From Nostocoides jenkinsii Ben 74 (GTDB lineage Bacteria > Actinomycetota > Actinomycetes > Actinomycetales > Dermatophilaceae), in NCBI RefSeq assembly GCF_001046875.1, contig NZ_HF571038.1, forward strand, positions 1,054,992 through 1,098,162: 43,171 bases of DNA. The letters are read 5' to 3'. The translations under genes and the position numbers were made by a program. The notes beneath the pieces were generated by a model. The model saw only the letters and a list, made by a program, of their open reading frames with translations, did no database searches and was not told the DNA's origin. Each line of letters begins with the position of its first letter. The stretch's first letter is position 1. This document shows, piece by piece, positions 25,030 to 35,796 of this stretch.

Positions 25030-28000
25030 GAGATGCCTCCATGATTCGGTCCCAGACGACATCGCCGTCCAGGTCGAGCCCCTCGGACTCGGCGGCGGCG
25101 CGCACATCGAGCACGCGTTGGTAGTCGCGCGGCAGCACGAGCCGGAAGCGCTCGAGTGCCGACGGCAGATCGGCGAGCAGGGCTGCGGCGAGCGCCGAGC
25201 CGGTGTGCTCGTGGTGGCGGCGCAGCAGCGACTCGACCACCTCGGCGTGCGCTCCCGCGACGGGCAGGATGTCGACGAGTTCGCGGTTGACGCGGTGTTC
25301 GGGCAGGTCGAGGACATAGGCATAGCCGCCGCTCATCCCGGCCGCGAAGTTGCGCCCGATCCGGCCGAGGATCAGCACCGTCCCACCGGTCATGTACTCG
25401 CACGCATGATCGCCGACGCCCTCGACGACGGCGGTCGCGCCCGAATTGCGTACGCAGAAGCGCTCACCGGCCGTGCCCCGCAGGAAGATCTCGCCGGTGG
25501 TTGCCCCATAGCCGATGACATTGCCGGCGATCACATTGTCGGCGGCCACGAAGGTCGACTCCGGGGCGGGGGTGACGATGAGCCGGCCTCCGGAGAGACC
25601 CTTGCCGACATAGTCGTTGGCATCGCCGACGAGCCGCAGCGTCACTCCGGCGGGCAGGAAGGCCCCAAACGACTGCCCGGCTGAGCCGGTCAGGGTCAGG
25701 TCGATGCTGCCGTCGGGCAGCCCGCCGACGTGTCGCCGGGTCACCTCGTGGCCGAGAAGGGTGCCCACCGTCCGGTTGACATTGCGTATGGCGAGCGTCC
25801 CCCGAGCCTGTTCCCCGTCGTCGAGCGCGGGGCGAGCCAGGGCGATGAGCTGGTGGTCGAGCGCCTTCTCGAGTCCGTGGTCCTGGCTGATGCTCTGGTA
25901 ACGCGTCGTGCCCTCGGCGGGGATCGCCTCCTGCAGCAGCGGCGCCAGGTCGAGGCCGTTGGCCTTCCAGTGGTCCACGGCCGCCGAGGTGTCGATGGTG
26001 GCGACCTCGCCGATGGCCTCGGCGATCGAGCGGAAGCCCAGCGCGGCGAGGTGTTCGCGAACCTCCTCCGCGATGTACTCGAAGAAGGTCTCGACGAACT
26101 CCGGCTTGCCGGTGAACCGGGCGCGCAGCTCGGGGTTTTGCGTGGCAACGCCGACCGGGCAAGTGTCGAGGTGGCAGACACGCATCATGATGCAGCCGCT
26201 GACGACGAGCGGGGCGGTCGCGAAGCCGAACTCCTCGGCGCCCAGGAGCGCCGCGATCACGACGTCGCGGCCGGTCTTGAGCTGGCCGTCAACCTGGACC
26301 ACGATCCGGTCGCGCAGGCCGTTGAGCACCAGGGTCTGCTGCGTCTCGGCCAAGCCGAGTTCCCACGGCCCACCCGCGTGCTTGAGCGAGGTCAGCGGCG
26401 ACGCGCCCGTGCCACCGTCGTGTCCGGAGATGAGCACGACATCCGAGTGCGCCTTGGAGACGCCCGCCGCGACCGTGCCGACACCGACCTCGGCGACGAG
26501 CTTGACGTGGATGCGCGCCTCGGGGTTGGCGTTCTTGAGGTCGTGGATCAGTTGAGCCAAGTCCTCGATCGAGTAGATGTCGTGGTGCGGTGGGGGTGAG
26601 ATCAGGCCGACCCCAGGGGTCGAGTGCCGCGTCTTGGCCACCCACGGATAGACCTTGTGGCCGGGCAACTGCCCGCCTTCACCGGGCTTGGCGCCCTGGG
26701 CCATCTTGATCTGGATGTCGTTGGCGTGAGTCAGATAGGCCGAGGTGACACCGAACCGGCCGGAGGCCACCTGCTTGATCGCCGAGCGGCGCTCCGGGTC
26801 GAGCAACCGATCCAGGTCCTCGCCGCCCTCGCCGGTGTTGGAGCGGCCGCCGAGTCGGTTCATCGCAATGGCCAACGTCTGGTGCGCTTCGAGGCTGATC
26901 GAGCCGTAGCTCATGGCCCCGGTGTTGAACCGCTTGACGATCTCGGTGACCGGCTCGACCTCCTCGATCGGCACCGGTGGCCGCAACCCCTCCTTGAAGG
27001 CGAACAACCCGCGCAGGGTCATCAACCGCTGCGCCTGATCGTCGATCCGCGCGGTGTACTGCTTGAAGATGTCGTAGCGCCGCTGGCGCGTGGAGTGCTG
27101 GAGCCGGAAGACCGTCTCGGGGTCGAACAGATGGGGCTCGCCTTCGCGCCGCCACTGGTATTCGCCGCCGACCTCGAGGCGGCGATGCGGCAGACGCACG
27201 CCGTCCGTCGGGTAGGCCGCGGCATGCCGCGCCGCGCACTCCGCGGCGATCACCTCGAGACCCACCCCACCGAGCTGGGAAACCGTCCCCGTGAAGTAGG
27301 CGTCGACGAGTTCCTGCGACAGCCCGATCGCCTCGAACACCTGGGCGCCGCGATAGGAGGCGACCGTGGAGATGCCCATCTTGGACATGACCTTCAAGAC
27401 GCCCTTGCCGAGGGCCTTGATGAGGTTCTTGACGGCCTTCTCGCCCGTCACTCCGGTCAGTGCGCCGGAGCGCACCAGATCCTCGACAGATTCCATCGCG
27501 AGGTAGGGGTTGACGGCCGCCGCGCCATACCCGATGAGCAACGCCACGTGGTGGACTTCCCGCACGTCGCCGGTCTCGATCACGAGGCCGACCTGGGTGC
27601 GGGTCTTCTCCCGAATCAGGTGGTGATGAACGGCCGAACACAGGAGAAGCGACGGGATCGGCGCCAGGTCGCGGTTGCTGTCGCGGTCGGACAGCACGAC
27701 GAACCGTGCCCCGCCGGCGATGGCCGCGGACACCTCCGCGAAGATCTCCGCCAGCCGCGCCTGGAGCGCCTCCGCACCGCCGTGCACGTCATACAGACCC
27801 TTGATCACGGCCGTGGCGTAGCCGGGCAGGTCGCCGTCGGCGTTGATCCGGATGATCTTGGCGAGTTCGTCGTTGTCGATCACCGGGAACGGCAGGACGA
27901 GTTGGCGGGCGTGCGCCGGGGTTGCCGTGAGCAGGTTGCCCTCCGGACCGACGGCGACGCCGAGGGAGGTGACCAGTTCCTCGCGGATGGCATCCAGTGG

Positions 28001-29563
28001 CGGGTTGGTCACCTGGGCGAACTGTTGGGTGAAGTAGTCGAAGAGCAGCCGCGGCTTGCTCGACAGCACCGCGATCGGGGAGTCGGTCCCCATGGATCCC
28101 AATGCCTCGATGCCGGTGCGAGCCATCGGCGCCAGGATGATCCGCAATTCCTCCTGGGTGTAGCCGAACGTCTGCTGGCGCCGGGCCACGGACTTGGCCG
28201 TATGCACGATGTGCTCGCGTTCGGGGAGTTCGCCCAGTTCGATCAGACCCGCGTGAAGCCAGTCGGCGTAGGGAAGCTGCGTGGCCAGCGCCGACTTGAC
28301 CTCTTCGTCCTCGATGATGCGCCCCTGCGCGGTGTCGACCAGGAACATCCGGCCCGGCTGCAGGCGACCCTTGCGCACGACGGTCTCCGGGGCCAGGTCG
28401 AGGACGCCGGCCTCGGAGGCGAGGACGACCAGGCCGTCCTCGGTGATCCAGTAGCGCCCCGGACGCAGGCCGTTGCGGTCCAGGACCGCCCCGATGAGAG
28501 TGCCGTCGGTGAAGGTGATGCACGCGGGGCCGTCCCACGGCTCCATCGTCAAGGAGTGGAACTCATAGAACGCCCGACGATCGGGGTCCATCTCCTCGTG
28601 GTTCTCCCACGCCTCCGGGATCATCATCAGGACGGCGTGCGGCAGGGAGCGTCCGCCGAGATGCAGGAGTTCGAGCACCTCATCGAAGGATGCCGAGTCC
28701 GACTGGCCGGGCGGGCAGATCGGGAACAACCGTTCGAGATCGCCGGGGATCAGGTCGGACTGAAGCTGGGATTCGCGCGCCGCCATCCAGTTGCGGTTGC
28801 CCTTGACCGTGTTGATCTCGCCGTTGTGCGCAATCAGCCGGTAGGGGTGTGAGAGCGGCCACGACGGGAAGGTGTTGGTCGAGAACCGGGAGTGGACCAG
28901 GGCGAGTTCGGTGGCGAACCGCTCGTCGGACAGGTCCGGGAAGAACGGCTCCAACTGTCCGGTGGTGAGCATGCCCTTGTAGACCACGGTGCGGGCCGAC
29001 AGCGAGGCGACATAGATGTCGAGTTCGCGCTCGGCGCGCTTGCGCAGGCAATAGGCACGACGATCCAGGTGTATGCCGCGCATCGCGCCATTGCTCGCGC
29101 CGACGAAGAGCTGGGCGAAGTGCGGCATACAGTCGCGGGCCGCGGCGCCGACGAGCTCGGGCAGGTGCGGCACATCACGCCAGCCGAAAACCTCCAGGCC
29201 CTCCTCGACGGCGAGGTCTTCGATGCGGGCCATGGCCCGGGCGCGCTCGTCGAGGTCGATGGGAAGAAAGACCATGCCCACGGCATACGAGCCACGAGCG
29301 GGCAGGGTGAACGGCACGACGCCGCGAAGGAAGGCGTCGGGGACCTGCGTCAGGATGCCGGCCCCATCGCCCACCAACGGGTCGGCGCCGGTCGCGCCGC
29401 GGTGGTCCAGATTGGTCAGGGCGGTCAACGCGTGCCGCACGATGTCGTGCCCGGCCGTGCCACGCAAGGTGGCCACCATGGCCACGCCACACGCATCGTG
29501 CTCGTTGGCACCCCGATAGAGGCCCGAATCTGGGGGAAGGGCGCTGAAGGGCAGGCGAGTCAT
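25022..29563 (-). CDS. gltB: Glutamate synthase large (alpha) subunit
   Basis: A 1,513-residue enzyme that, with GltD, converts glutamine and 2-oxoglutarate to two glutamates in nitrogen assimilation. The class II amidotransferase domain begins [14 protein letters not shown]; Cys25 is the nucleophile, freed by removing a short propeptide. The central and FMN-binding domains include [20 protein letters not shown] and [12 protein letters not shown]. The 3Fe-4S ligands are in [15 protein letters not shown]. The C-terminal beta-helix carries the repeated G-x-G-G motifs ([34 protein letters not shown]). It starts at ATG 29563, 114 bp after lgt; that spacer has a 7-bp hairpin. gltD follows with an overlap. 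Identification is secure. Confidence 0.97.
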   Translation of the reverse strand: MTRLPFSALPPDSGLYRGANEHDACGVAMVATLRGTAGHDIVRHALTALTNLDHRGATGADPLVGDGAGILTQVPDAFLRGVVPFTLPARGSYAVGMVFLPIDLDERARAMARIEDLAVEEGLEVFGWRDVPHLPELVGAAARDCMPHFAQLFVGASNGAMRGIHLDRRAYCLRKRAERELDIYVASLSARTVVYKGMLTTGQLEPFFPDLSDERFATELALVHSRFSTNTFPSWPLSHPYRLIAHNGEINTVKGNRNWMAARESQLQSDLIPGDLERLFPICPPGQSDSASFDEVLELLHLGGRSLPHAVLMMIPEAWENHEEMDPDRRAFYEFHSLTMEPWDGPACITFTDGTLIGAVLDRNGLRPGRYWITEDGLVVLASEAGVLDLAPETVVRKGRLQPGRMFLVDTAQGRIIEDEEVKSALATQLPYADWLHAGLIELGELPEREHIVHTAKSVARRQQTFGYTQEELRIILAPMARTGIEALGSMGTDSPIAVLSSKPRLLFDYFTQQFAQVTNPPLDAIREELVTSLGVAVGPEGNLLTATPAHARQLVLPFPVIDNDELAKIIRINADGDLPGYATAVIKGLYDVHGGAEALQARLAEIFAEVSAAIAGGARFVVLSDRDSNRDLAPIPSLLLCSAVHHHLIREKTRTQVGLVIETGDVREVHHVALLIGYGAAAVNPYLAMESVEDLVRSGALTGVTGEKAVKNLIKALGKGVLKVMSKMGISTVASYRGAQVFEAIGLSQELVDAYFTGTVSQLGGVGLEVIAAECAARHAAAYPTDGVRLPHRRLEVGGEYQWRREGEPHLFDPETVFRLQHSTRQRRYDIFKQYTARIDDQAQRLMTLRGLFAFKEGLRPPVPIEEVEPVTEIVKRFNTGAMSYGSISLEAHQTLAIAMNRLGGRSNTGEGGEDLDRLLDPERRSAIKQVASGRFGVTSAYLTHANDIQIKMAQGAKPGEGGQLPGHKVYPWVAKTRHSTPGVGLISPPPHHDIYSIEDLAQLIHDLKNANPEARIHVKLVAEVGVGTVAAGVSKAHSDVVLISGHDGGTGASPLTSLKHAGGPWELGLAETQQTLVLNGLRDRIVVQVDGQLKTGRDVVIAALLGAEEFGFATAPLVVSGCIMMRVCHLDTCPVGVATQNPELRARFTGKPEFVETFFEYIAEEVREHLAALGFRSIAEAIGEVATIDTSAAVDHWKANGLDLAPLLQEAIPAEGTTRYQSISQDHGLEKALDHQLIALARPALDDGEQARGTLAIRNVNRTVGTLLGHEVTRRHVGGLPDGSIDLTLTGSAGQSFGAFLPAGVTLRLVGDANDYVGKGLSGGRLIVTPAPESTFVAADNVIAGNVIGYGATTGEIFLRGTAGERFCVRNSGATAVVEGVGDHACEYMTGGTVLILGRIGRNFAAGMSGGYAYVLDLPEHRVNRELVDILPVAGAHAEVVESLLRRHHEHTGSALAAALLADLPSALERFRLVLPRDYQRVLDVRAAAESEGLDLDGDVVWDRIMEASRG

Positions 29564-29612
29564 GTCGTCACCGTCCTGAGTGCGGGGGCCGAAGAGCCCT
29601 AAGTCAAGGTCA

Positions 29613-29629
29613 CCTCGGCCGCGCCGAGG
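29613..29629. terminator. Short GC hairpin in lgt-gltB spacer
   Basis: A perfect 7-bp stem (29613-29619 with 29623-29629) and 3-nt loop in the 114-bp spacer between lgt and gltB. It lacks a T tract, so a weak terminator or a processing or regulatory site are all possible. Confidence 0.35.
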
Positions 29630-29677
29630 GGTGGTGGACGGCGATGGCCACCGGCCGAAAGATATCAGACCCGCGTC

Positions 29678-30553
29678 CTACGATGTGAGCGGAACTGTCT
29701 CACTCTGTGATACGTCGGGCGATTTTGAACGAGCCCGTCGGCCCGCTAGGACAAAGAACACAATGCCGAGGGCGAAGACGAGGAGACACGTCCAGACGTT
29801 GAGGCGTTGACCCAGAATCATCGTCGCTTCGTCGGTGCGCATCTTCTCCAGGACTAGCCTGCCGATGGGATAGCCGGCGACATACAGCGCGAAGAGCTGG
29901 CCTCGGGCCAACGGCCGCCGACCGTCGACATAAATCAGGGCGATCGCCAGCAGGACGCAGAAGAACGACTCGTACAAGAAGACCGGCTGGAAGGTGCCGA
30001 GGACCACGGCATGTCCCTGAGCATCGGTGACCGCGCGGCCTGCCTCCAAGTCCCACTTGTGGATCGTCAAGCCCCAGGGAAGGTCGGTCGGCCCACCGTA
30101 GAGCTCGTTGTTGAACCAGTTGCCCCACCGGCCGAGCGCTTGGGCAAGGAGCACCCCCGGGGCCGCGGCGTCGGCGAGGTCGGCGAAGCGCACGCCCGCC
30201 CGGCGGGCGCCGATCGCCGCGCCGAGGGCACCGACGGCGATGGCGCCCCAGATGCCGAGCCCACCCTGCCAAATCTTGAGGGCGTCGATCGGGTGGCCAC
30301 CCTCGCCGAAGTAGGCCTCCGGCGAGGTGACGACGTGATACATCCGGCCGCCGACGATGCCGAACGGAACCGCCCAGGTCGAGATGTCGAGCGCCGCGGT
30401 GCGTTCGGACCCGCGATGCTCCAGCCGGCGGCCGGTCAGCCACACCGCCACTACGATCCCGGCGAGGATCGAGAGGGCGTAGCCGCGGATGGCCAGGGGT
30501 CCGAGGTGGATCGCCCCGACCGTGGGACTCGGCAGCGCCGCCGGCAGCATCAC
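29678..30553 (-). CDS. lgt: Prolipoprotein diacylglyceryl transferase
   Basis: A 291-residue membrane enzyme that transfers diacylglyceryl from phosphatidylglycerol to the lipobox Cys of prolipoproteins. About seven helices. The Lgt signature is ALGRWGNWFNNELYGGPTDLPWG (around residues 140-160, with the essential Arg and Asn). GGRMYHVVTSPEAYF, IWQGGLGIWGA, FQPVFLYESFF and GYPIGRLVLEKMRTD are further conserved blocks. The C-terminal 25 residues are polar. The start is GTG 30553 (or ATG 30550, next codon), with AAGGG just upstream inside the thioredoxin-like gene end. It lies 4 bp after the DsbA-like stop and is likely co-transcribed with it. Confidence 0.95.
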   Translation of the reverse strand: MMLPAALPSPTVGAIHLGPLAIRGYALSILAGIVVAVWLTGRRLEHRGSERTAALDISTWAVPFGIVGGRMYHVVTSPEAYFGEGGHPIDALKIWQGGLGIWGAIAVGALGAAIGARRAGVRFADLADAAAPGVLLAQALGRWGNWFNNELYGGPTDLPWGLTIHKWDLEAGRAVTDAQGHAVVLGTFQPVFLYESFFCVLLAIALIYVDGRRPLARGQLFALYVAGYPIGRLVLEKMRTDEATMILGQRLNVWTCLLVFALGIVFFVLAGRRARSKSPDVSQSETVPLTS

Positions 30554-30557
30554 GCGA

Positions 30558-31346
30558 TCAGCCCTTGGCGGCGTCGGTGACGGCCTTGGTCAGCGCCTCC
30601 GGGGTGCTGAGCGTGAGCATCTCACCGTTCAGGATCACCGTCGGGGTGCCCTTGAAGTTCGCGATCTTGAAGGCCGCCGTATTGGTGTCCTTGATGAAGT
30701 TGGTGTACTTGCCCACCTTGACGCAGGTCTGCCACGTCTTGAGCGCATCGCCGGACAAGCCAGCGGCCGTGGCGAAGGTCGACACCTGGTCGAGCGTGAC
30801 CTTGTCGCCCTCTGGGTACTGCCCGGCGTAGGCCGCGTTGTGGAACTCCATGAACTTGCCCTGGTCGAGCGCACAGAACGCGCCGTTGGCGACCATGGTC
30901 GACTGGTTTGTCCCGCGCTCGTCGAGAAAGTTGAGGATGTGATAGCTCACCTTGGCCTTGCCGGAGTCGGCGATCTCCTTGATCGCCGAGCCGAAGGCCC
31001 CCTCGAAGGCCTTGCAGTTGGGACACTGGAAGTCCTCGTAGAGCGCCAGAGTCGGCGCGCCGTCGACGAGCTTCACTGAGGCGTTGGTCACCAGGCCACC
31101 GTCGACCGACGCTCCCGCGGGGACGGAGTTGCCACCTGCGGCGACATCGCTCTCGTTGGACTTCTGATTCCAGATGACGCCGCCCACCGCAAACACGATG
31201 GCGAGGATGGCCACGATCCCGGCGATCACGATTTTGTTGGCACCGCCGGTGCTGGTGGCCTTTTGGACCGCCTGGATCTTCGCGGCGCGGTCCTGCGGCG
31301 CAGAGGAGCCACGATTCGCGCGGTTGGTGCTGGGTTGCTTGGCCAT
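30558..31346 (-). CDS. Membrane-anchored DsbA-like thiol oxidoreductase
   Basis: A 262-residue extracytoplasmic disulfide oxidoreductase. It has a polar Lys/Arg-rich N-terminus, one transmembrane anchor (VIAGIVAILAIVFAVGGVIW, about residues 40-59) and a thioredoxin/DsbA fold with active site YEDFQCPNCKAFE (CPNC, about residue 115). The cis-Pro loop is GTPTVILNG near the C-terminus. It introduces disulfides into secreted proteins and is expected to be re-oxidised by the VKOR protein encoded just upstream. ATG 31346 has GGAAG about 11 nt upstream. A longer frame from 31475 exists but reads through an 18-bp repeat and the VKOR end, so I reject it. Confidence 0.88.
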   Translation of the reverse strand: MAKQPSTNRANRGSSAPQDRAAKIQAVQKATSTGGANKIVIAGIVAILAIVFAVGGVIWNQKSNESDVAAGGNSVPAGASVDGGLVTNASVKLVDGAPTLALYEDFQCPNCKAFEGAFGSAIKEIADSGKAKVSYHILNFLDERGTNQSTMVANGAFCALDQGKFMEFHNAAYAGQYPEGDKVTLDQVSTFATAAGLSGDALKTWQTCVKVGKYTNFIKDTNTAAFKIANFKGTPTVILNGEMLTLSTPEALTKAVTDAAKG

Positions 31347-31361
31347 GTGCGGGTGGTCTTC

Positions 31362-31415
31362 CTTTGTGCTGTTGATCGGCTTCGTGCGGTTGATCGGCTT
31401 TGTGCGGTTGTTCGG
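31362..31415. repeat. 18-bp tandem repeat (3 copies) in VKOR-DsbA spacer
   Basis: Three adjacent 18-bp units (31362-31379, 31380-31397, 31398-31415) of form CTTYGTGCKGTTGWTCGG fill most of the 85-bp transcribed spacer, ending 15 bp before the DsbA-like start codon (minus strand). No function is evident; copy number could alter spacing between the genes. Confidence 0.8.
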
Positions 31416-31431
31416 TATGCCGTGCGGCGCG

Positions 31432-32070
31432 TCAGATGAAGCGGTTTCCCCACTTGAGCAGTTCGATGATGACAACGATTGTCACCCACGAGATGAGCCC
31501 GACGGTGAACCAGCCATGCTCAACGAGGCGCCGCGCCGTGGCCTGCGCCTTCGGCGGGAGGTACAGATTGCCTTCGAGAATGTTCCACTGGGTCATCGAC
31601 GTGAACACAAATGTCGTCGACAACGTGACCAGCAGGCACCAGGGGCACAGGGCGCCGATGTTGAAGGTGGACTGGTAGAGCAGCCAGTAGGCGAAGATCA
31701 CCCCGAGCAGGTAGCAGACGTTGCCAACGAACATGAACCAGCGCGGGAAGCGCACGCCGGCCAGGGACGCGACAGCGATGGTCATGACGACGGGCTCGCT
31801 GATCAGGCCGAGGAAGGCGTTCGGGAAACCGAAGATATTGGCCTGCCACGTCGAGCCGACCTTGGCGCAGTCGAGGATGGCGTTGATCGAGCAACTGAGG
31901 ATGGCGTCCGGGTTCCGCGCCAGCACGATCGCGTCATAGGACAGGACGAACGACGCGATCAGGCTCAGCACCGCAAAGATCAGCATCTCGCCGAAAAGAA
32001 GGCGGCGCTTGCGTTCCGGGATCGGCGGGGCCGCCGCGTCCGACGCTGCGCGCAGGTCCAGGTCGCTCAC
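31432..32070 (-). CDS. Vitamin K epoxide reductase (VKOR) family protein
   Basis: A 212-residue four-to-five-helix quinone-dependent thiol oxidase that re-oxidises DsbA-type proteins in organisms without DsbB. The loop cysteines are ILSCSINAILDCAKVG and the active-site pair is CPWC in IGALCPWCLLVTLSTT. The conserved Ser/Thr-Trp follows the loop (GSTWQANIFGFPNAFLGL). Hydrophobic segments lie at about residues 25-45, 70-95, 100-120, 125-150 and 185-205. GTG 32070 overlaps the upstream DsbA-like stop (GTGA), which signals coupled translation. Flanked on both sides by DsbA-like proteins, it forms a complete oxidative folding module. Confidence 0.92.
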   Translation of the reverse strand: MSDLDLRAASDAAAPPIPERKRRLLFGEMLIFAVLSLIASFVLSYDAIVLARNPDAILSCSINAILDCAKVGSTWQANIFGFPNAFLGLISEPVVMTIAVASLAGVRFPRWFMFVGNVCYLLGVIFAYWLLYQSTFNIGALCPWCLLVTLSTTFVFTSMTQWNILEGNLYLPPKAQATARRLVEHGWFTVGLISWVTIVVIIELLKWGNRFI

Positions 32071-32969
32071 TTTCCGGTCACAGCTTTCGCGAAGCTCGCG
32101 GCGTCCAGGCCGGCGATCGTGAAGGGCTGGCCGTCGCGCAGGATGGCCGGGTCGGCCGTGATCCCGGCCTTGACCGCGCCCGCCTCGACGGAGGCCACAT
32201 AGTCGGCGAACTTCCCGTCGTCGACGCACTTCTGCCACGTCTGGTGCTGGGCCCCGGTGATGCCCGCGTCCTTGGCGAACTGGCTCAACTGCTCATCGGT
32301 CCAGCCGGCGCCCACGCTCGGCGGCTGGTTGGCGACGAGTTGGTCGTGGAACTCGCCGAACTGCCCGACCGAGGCGGCGCAGACGGCGGCCTCGGCGGCA
32401 CGCGCGGAGTTATCGCCCTGATGGTCCTTGTCCAGGCCGGAGCGCAGGTGGTAGTTGACCAAGAGGTCGCCGGACTCGGCCAGGACCCGGACGCTCGGCC
32501 CGTGCAAGGTCTCGAACTGTCCGCACTCGGGGCACTGGAAGTCCTCATAGATGTCGAGCACCTTCACCCCGGCCTTCGCCGTGCCGCGAGTCAGCGTGTC
32601 GCCCATGGCCGCGACGCCGGGGGGCAGATCGGACCCGCCGGATCGGGCGATCAGGGCCCAGGCAAGGCCGGCAATCGCGACGACAGCGACGATCCCGCCG
32701 ATGACGAGCGGTCGTTGTGATCGCCGCCGCGTGCGTCGGGCCGCGGCATGGCGGCCCGCTCGCGTCTGCGGCACGTCGGTCGCGGCCGCAACCGCCTGGT
32801 CCCCCTCATCCGTATGCCGCGCGGTCGCCCGGGTGGTCGACGTCTCGGTGGTCTCCACTGCCGGTAGGCCGCGCCCCGCCCCCCCGGATCGGAAGGGATA
32901 ACTGGGCGGCACGGGCGGGGGCGGCGCCGCGGGGGCACTCGCCTCCGGTGCCGGTGTCTCCGGGGTCAC
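32067..32969 (-). CDS. Membrane-anchored DsbA-like thiol oxidoreductase with Pro-rich N-terminus
   Basis: A 300-residue protein with a cytoplasmic, proline- and arginine-rich N-terminus (about 100 residues), one anchor helix (LVIGGIVAVVAIAGLAWALI) and a C-terminal DsbA fold. The active site is YEDFQCPECGQFE (CPEC); the cis-Pro loop is TADPAILRDGQ. Further cysteines, in EAAVCAAS and TWQKCVDDG, could pair. GTG 32969 overlaps the trpA stop (GTGA) and has GGAAGGA 8 nt upstream. Its sequence parallels the DsbA-like gene at 30558-31346 (YEDFQCPxC, similar spacing), suggesting duplication around VKOR. The proline-rich head is unlike the paralogue and its role is unknown. Confidence 0.87.
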   Translation of the reverse strand: MTPETPAPEASAPAAPPPPVPPSYPFRSGGAGRGLPAVETTETSTTRATARHTDEGDQAVAAATDVPQTRAGRHAAARRTRRRSQRPLVIGGIVAVVAIAGLAWALIARSGGSDLPPGVAAMGDTLTRGTAKAGVKVLDIYEDFQCPECGQFETLHGPSVRVLAESGDLLVNYHLRSGLDKDHQGDNSARAAEAAVCAASVGQFGEFHDQLVANQPPSVGAGWTDEQLSQFAKDAGITGAQHQTWQKCVDDGKFADYVASVEAGAVKAGITADPAILRDGQPFTIAGLDAASFAKAVTGK

Positions 32970-33772
32970 CGTGCGCGTCCTTCCGCAACGCCAGCGGCCA
33001 GTTCGCGGGTCAGTGCCCCGAGTTTGTCGAGGCCCTCGCGCGGGGTCACGTCGAAGAAGGTCGAGACCAGGGCGGATCCGACGATCACCCCGTCGGCGAA
33101 GGCGCCCACCTGGGCGGCCTGGGCCCCGGTGCTGACGCCGAGTCCGACACAGACCGGTAGGTCGGTGACCGCGCGGGTGCGGGACACGAGGTCTTCGGCG
33201 GCGGCGCCCACCGACGAGCGCACGCCGGTGACGCCCATGACGGCCGCGGCATACACAAATCCTCGGCACGCCTCGGTGACCCGGGCCAGGCGCTCCGGGG
33301 TGGAACTGGGGGCCACCAGGAATACCCGGTCCAGGCCGGTCCGCTCGCTTGCGGACATCCAGTCGGCGGCCTCGTCCGGGATGAGGTCGGGCGTGATCAG
33401 GCCCGCTCCCCCGGCGTCCCGGAGCTCGTCGGCGAAGCGGTCGATGCCGCGGCGCAGGACGAGATTCCAGTAGGTCATCACCATCGGGGGCGCCCCGGCC
33501 GCCCGCACGGCGCGGGTGGCGTCGAAGACGTCGGCGACCCGGGTGCCGCCGGCGAGGGCCTGTGCCACGGCCCGCTGATTGGCCGGCCCGTCGATGACCG
33601 GATCGCTATAGGGCAGGCCGACCTCGACGATGTCGCAACCGTTCTCCACGAGGGTCACCATCGCCGCGATGCTGGTCTCGAGATCGGGAAAACCGACGGG
33701 GAGGTAGCCGATCAGGGCGGCGCGGCCCTCGGCCCGGCAACGCTCCAGGACCTGCGCGGTGCCGACGCTCAT
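32966..33772 (-). CDS. trpA: Tryptophan synthase alpha subunit
   Basis: A 268-residue TIM-barrel enzyme that cleaves indole-3-glycerol phosphate to indole for TrpB. The catalytic Glu and Asp are in [18 protein letters not shown] (about residues 46-63). GYLPVGFPD begins the barrel, and [16 protein letters not shown] and [13 protein letters not shown] hold the phosphate-binding end. Its ATG 33772 overlaps the trpB stop (ATGA) and its own stop overlaps the next DsbA-like start. Identification is secure. Confidence 0.96.
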   Translation of the reverse strand: MSVGTAQVLERCRAEGRAALIGYLPVGFPDLETSIAAMVTLVENGCDIVEVGLPYSDPVIDGPANQRAVAQALAGGTRVADVFDATRAVRAAGAPPMVMTYWNLVLRRGIDRFADELRDAGGAGLITPDLIPDEAADWMSASERTGLDRVFLVAPSSTPERLARVTEACRGFVYAAAVMGVTGVRSSVGAAAEDLVSRTRAVTDLPVCVGLGVSTGAQAAQVGAFADGVIVGSALVSTFFDVTPREGLDKLGALTRELAAGVAEGRAR

Positions 33773-34956
33773 GAGGTCTCCTCGATCAAGCCGAACCAGG
33801 AGGCGGCCGTATGCATGTCCTTGTCACCGCGGCCGGACAGGTTGATCAGCAGGAGCGCGTCCGGCCCGAGTTCGCGGCCCACCTCGATGGCACCCGCCAG
33901 GGCGTGCGCGGACTCCAGCGCCGGGATGATTCCCTCGGTTCGGCAGAGCAGGCGGAACGCCTCCATCGTCTGCTCGTCGGTGGCATGGCGGTATTCGGCC
34001 CGCCCGACGTCGCGCAGGTAGGAGTGCTCCGGACCGACGCTGGGATAGTCCAATCCCGCACTGACGGAATGCGATTCGAGGGTTTGGCCGTCCTCGTCCT
34101 GCATCAGGTAGCTCATCGCGCCGTGGAGCACACCCGGCTGGGCGACGGCGAACCGCGCCGCATGCCGACCGGATTCAATGCCCTCGCCACCGGCCTCGAC
34201 CCCGATCAGCCGCACATCGGCGTCCTCGATGAATCGGTGGAAGATGCCCATGGCGTTGGAGCCGCCGCCGACGCAGGCGATGACGGCATCGGGCAGGCGC
34301 CCGGTGAGGTCGAGAATCTGCTCGCGGGCCTCGATGCCGATGATCTTGTGGAAGTCGCGGACCATCTCCGGGAACGGATAGGGCCCAGTGACGGTGCCGA
34401 TGGCGTAATGCGTGTCGTCGACATTGGTCACCCAATCGCGCAGCGCCTCGTTGATGGCGTCCTTGAGGGTTTGGCTGCCGTGCTCGACCGCGACGACCTC
34501 GGCACCGAGAATCTTCATGCGCGCGACATTGAGGGCCTGCCGTTCGGTATCGACCTTGCCCATGTAGATCGTGCAATCCAGCCCCATCAGGGCCGCGGCG
34601 GTGGCCGTGGCCACGCCGTGCTGGCCCGCACCGGTCTCGGCGATGATGCGGCGCTTGCCCATCCGCTTGGTCAGCAGGGCCTGGGCCAGGACGTTATTGA
34701 TCTTGTGCGAGCCGGTGTGATTGAGATCTTCGCGCTTGAGGACGACCCGGCCGCCACCGGCGTGCGCCGCGAAGCGCGGCACCTCGGTGATGATGCTCGG
34801 GCGGCCGGTGTAGGTGCGATGCAGCCGCTCGAGCTCGGCGAGGAACTCCGGGTCGACGGCGGCCTTTTGGCGGACCTCGTCGAGTTGCTCCAGGGCAGGC
34901 ACGAGGGGTTCGGGGACATAACGGCCCCCGAACATGCCGAACCGACCGGTCGTCAT
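33769..34956 (-). CDS. trpB: Tryptophan synthase beta subunit
   Basis: A 395-residue PLP enzyme that condenses indole with serine to tryptophan. It starts [19 protein letters not shown]. The PLP lysine is in [14 protein letters not shown] (about residue 87), followed by [19 protein letters not shown]. The phosphate-binding [10 protein letters not shown] and a C-terminal [13 protein letters not shown] complete the family pattern. It overlaps trpC upstream and trpA downstream by ATGA junctions. Length is normal and no active-site residue is missing. Confidence 0.97.
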   Translation of the reverse strand: MTTGRFGMFGGRYVPEPLVPALEQLDEVRQKAAVDPEFLAELERLHRTYTGRPSIITEVPRFAAHAGGGRVVLKREDLNHTGSHKINNVLAQALLTKRMGKRRIIAETGAGQHGVATATAAALMGLDCTIYMGKVDTERQALNVARMKILGAEVVAVEHGSQTLKDAINEALRDWVTNVDDTHYAIGTVTGPYPFPEMVRDFHKIIGIEAREQILDLTGRLPDAVIACVGGGSNAMGIFHRFIEDADVRLIGVEAGGEGIESGRHAARFAVAQPGVLHGAMSYLMQDEDGQTLESHSVSAGLDYPSVGPEHSYLRDVGRAEYRHATDEQTMEAFRLLCRTEGIIPALESAHALAGAIEVGRELGPDALLLINLSGRGDKDMHTAASWFGLIEETS

Positions 34957-35780
34957 CGCGTCCCTCCCGCTCGTCCGGGAGCCGGGACCCCCGCCAGCTC
35001 GGCCACCGCGGAAGCCGGGTCGCCCGTGGTGACCAGCGCCTCGCCGACCAGAACGGCGGTGGCGCCCTCCGCGGCATACCGCTGCGCATCGGAAAGCCCG
35101 CCGATGCCGCTCTCGGCCACCGCCACGACGCCGTCCGGGAGCGCCGGGACCAGGCGGGCGAAGGCATCGGGATCGACGTCGAGGGTCTTCAGATTCCGGG
35201 CGTTGACGCCCAGCACCTGGGGGTCGACGGCGAGCGCGCGCTCGATCTCGGCCTCGTCGTGAACCTCGACCAGGGCGGTCATGCCGAGCTCACCGGCGAG
35301 GTCGTGGAAGCGGCGCAACTCCCCATCGGTGAGCGCGGCGACGATGAGCAGCACGAGATCGGCCCCGTGGGCGCGGGCCTCGTGGAATTGGTATTCGTCG
35401 ATCATGAAGTCCTTGCGCAGGACGGGGATGTCGACCGCCGCGCGCACGGCGTCGAGGTCGGCCAGGCTGCCGCCGAAGCGGCGCTGCTCGGTCAGGACGG
35501 AAATGGCGGCGGCGCCACCGTCCGCATAGGTCGCGGCCAGCGCGGCCGGGTCGGCGATCGGCGCGAGGGCGCCCTTGCTCGGGCTCGAACGCTTGACCTC
35601 GGCAATCACGCCAAGACGGGGGCCCCGCAGTCGCTCAAGGACGGGGCGGGCGGGCGCGGCGTCGCGGGCCGCCGCGGCGACCTCGGCAAGGGAGGCACGC
35701 GCCATACGCTCGGCGAGGTCGGCTCGAACGCCCTCGATGAGGGCGTCCAGCACGGTCGCGGACGTGGCGGATTCGGGCAT
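34953..35780 (-). CDS. trpC: Indole-3-glycerol phosphate synthase
   Basis: A 275-residue TIM-barrel enzyme that closes the indole ring of tryptophan. Recognisable segments are [17 protein letters not shown] (catalytic Lys), [14 protein letters not shown]-type [35 protein letters not shown] and [21 protein letters not shown] 35780 has no ribosome-binding site, but TAGCCT lies 7 nt upstream, so trpC may start from its own leaderless promoter. An inverted repeat lies just upstream of that box. It follows the small HGxxG membrane protein gene. Confidence 0.96.
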   Translation of the reverse strand: MPESATSATVLDALIEGVRADLAERMARASLAEVAAAARDAAPARPVLERLRGPRLGVIAEVKRSSPSKGALAPIADPAALAATYADGGAAAISVLTEQRRFGGSLADLDAVRAAVDIPVLRKDFMIDEYQFHEARAHGADLVLLIVAALTDGELRRFHDLAGELGMTALVEVHDEAEIERALAVDPQVLGVNARNLKTLDVDPDAFARLVPALPDGVVAVAESGIGGLSDAQRYAAEGATAVLVGEALVTTGDPASAVAELAGVPAPGRAGGTR

Positions 35781-35787
35781 GAGTGGA

Positions 35788-35793
35788 AGGCTA
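35788..35793 (-). promoter_or_regulatory. Putative -10 element for leaderless trpCBA mRNA
   Basis: TAGCCT (minus strand) ends 7 nt before trpC ATG 35780. It would allow trpCBA and the downstream genes to be transcribed separately from the HisI/membrane protein genes. Confidence 0.4.
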
Positions 35794-35796
35794 TCC

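Noticed and set aside
25030-25323. N-terminal extension of gltD into gltB
   Set aside because: Low-complexity arginine/proline sequence; GTG 25029 has a GGAGG site and matches family length.
26624-28852. 742-codon plus-strand frame opposite gltB
   Set aside because: Antisense shadow of a highly conserved gene; no recognisable fold.
31347-31475. Extension of the DsbA-like gene through the 18-bp repeat
   Set aside because: It would overlap the VKOR 3' end, has no family similarity and lies upstream of the ATG followed by a normal membrane anchor.
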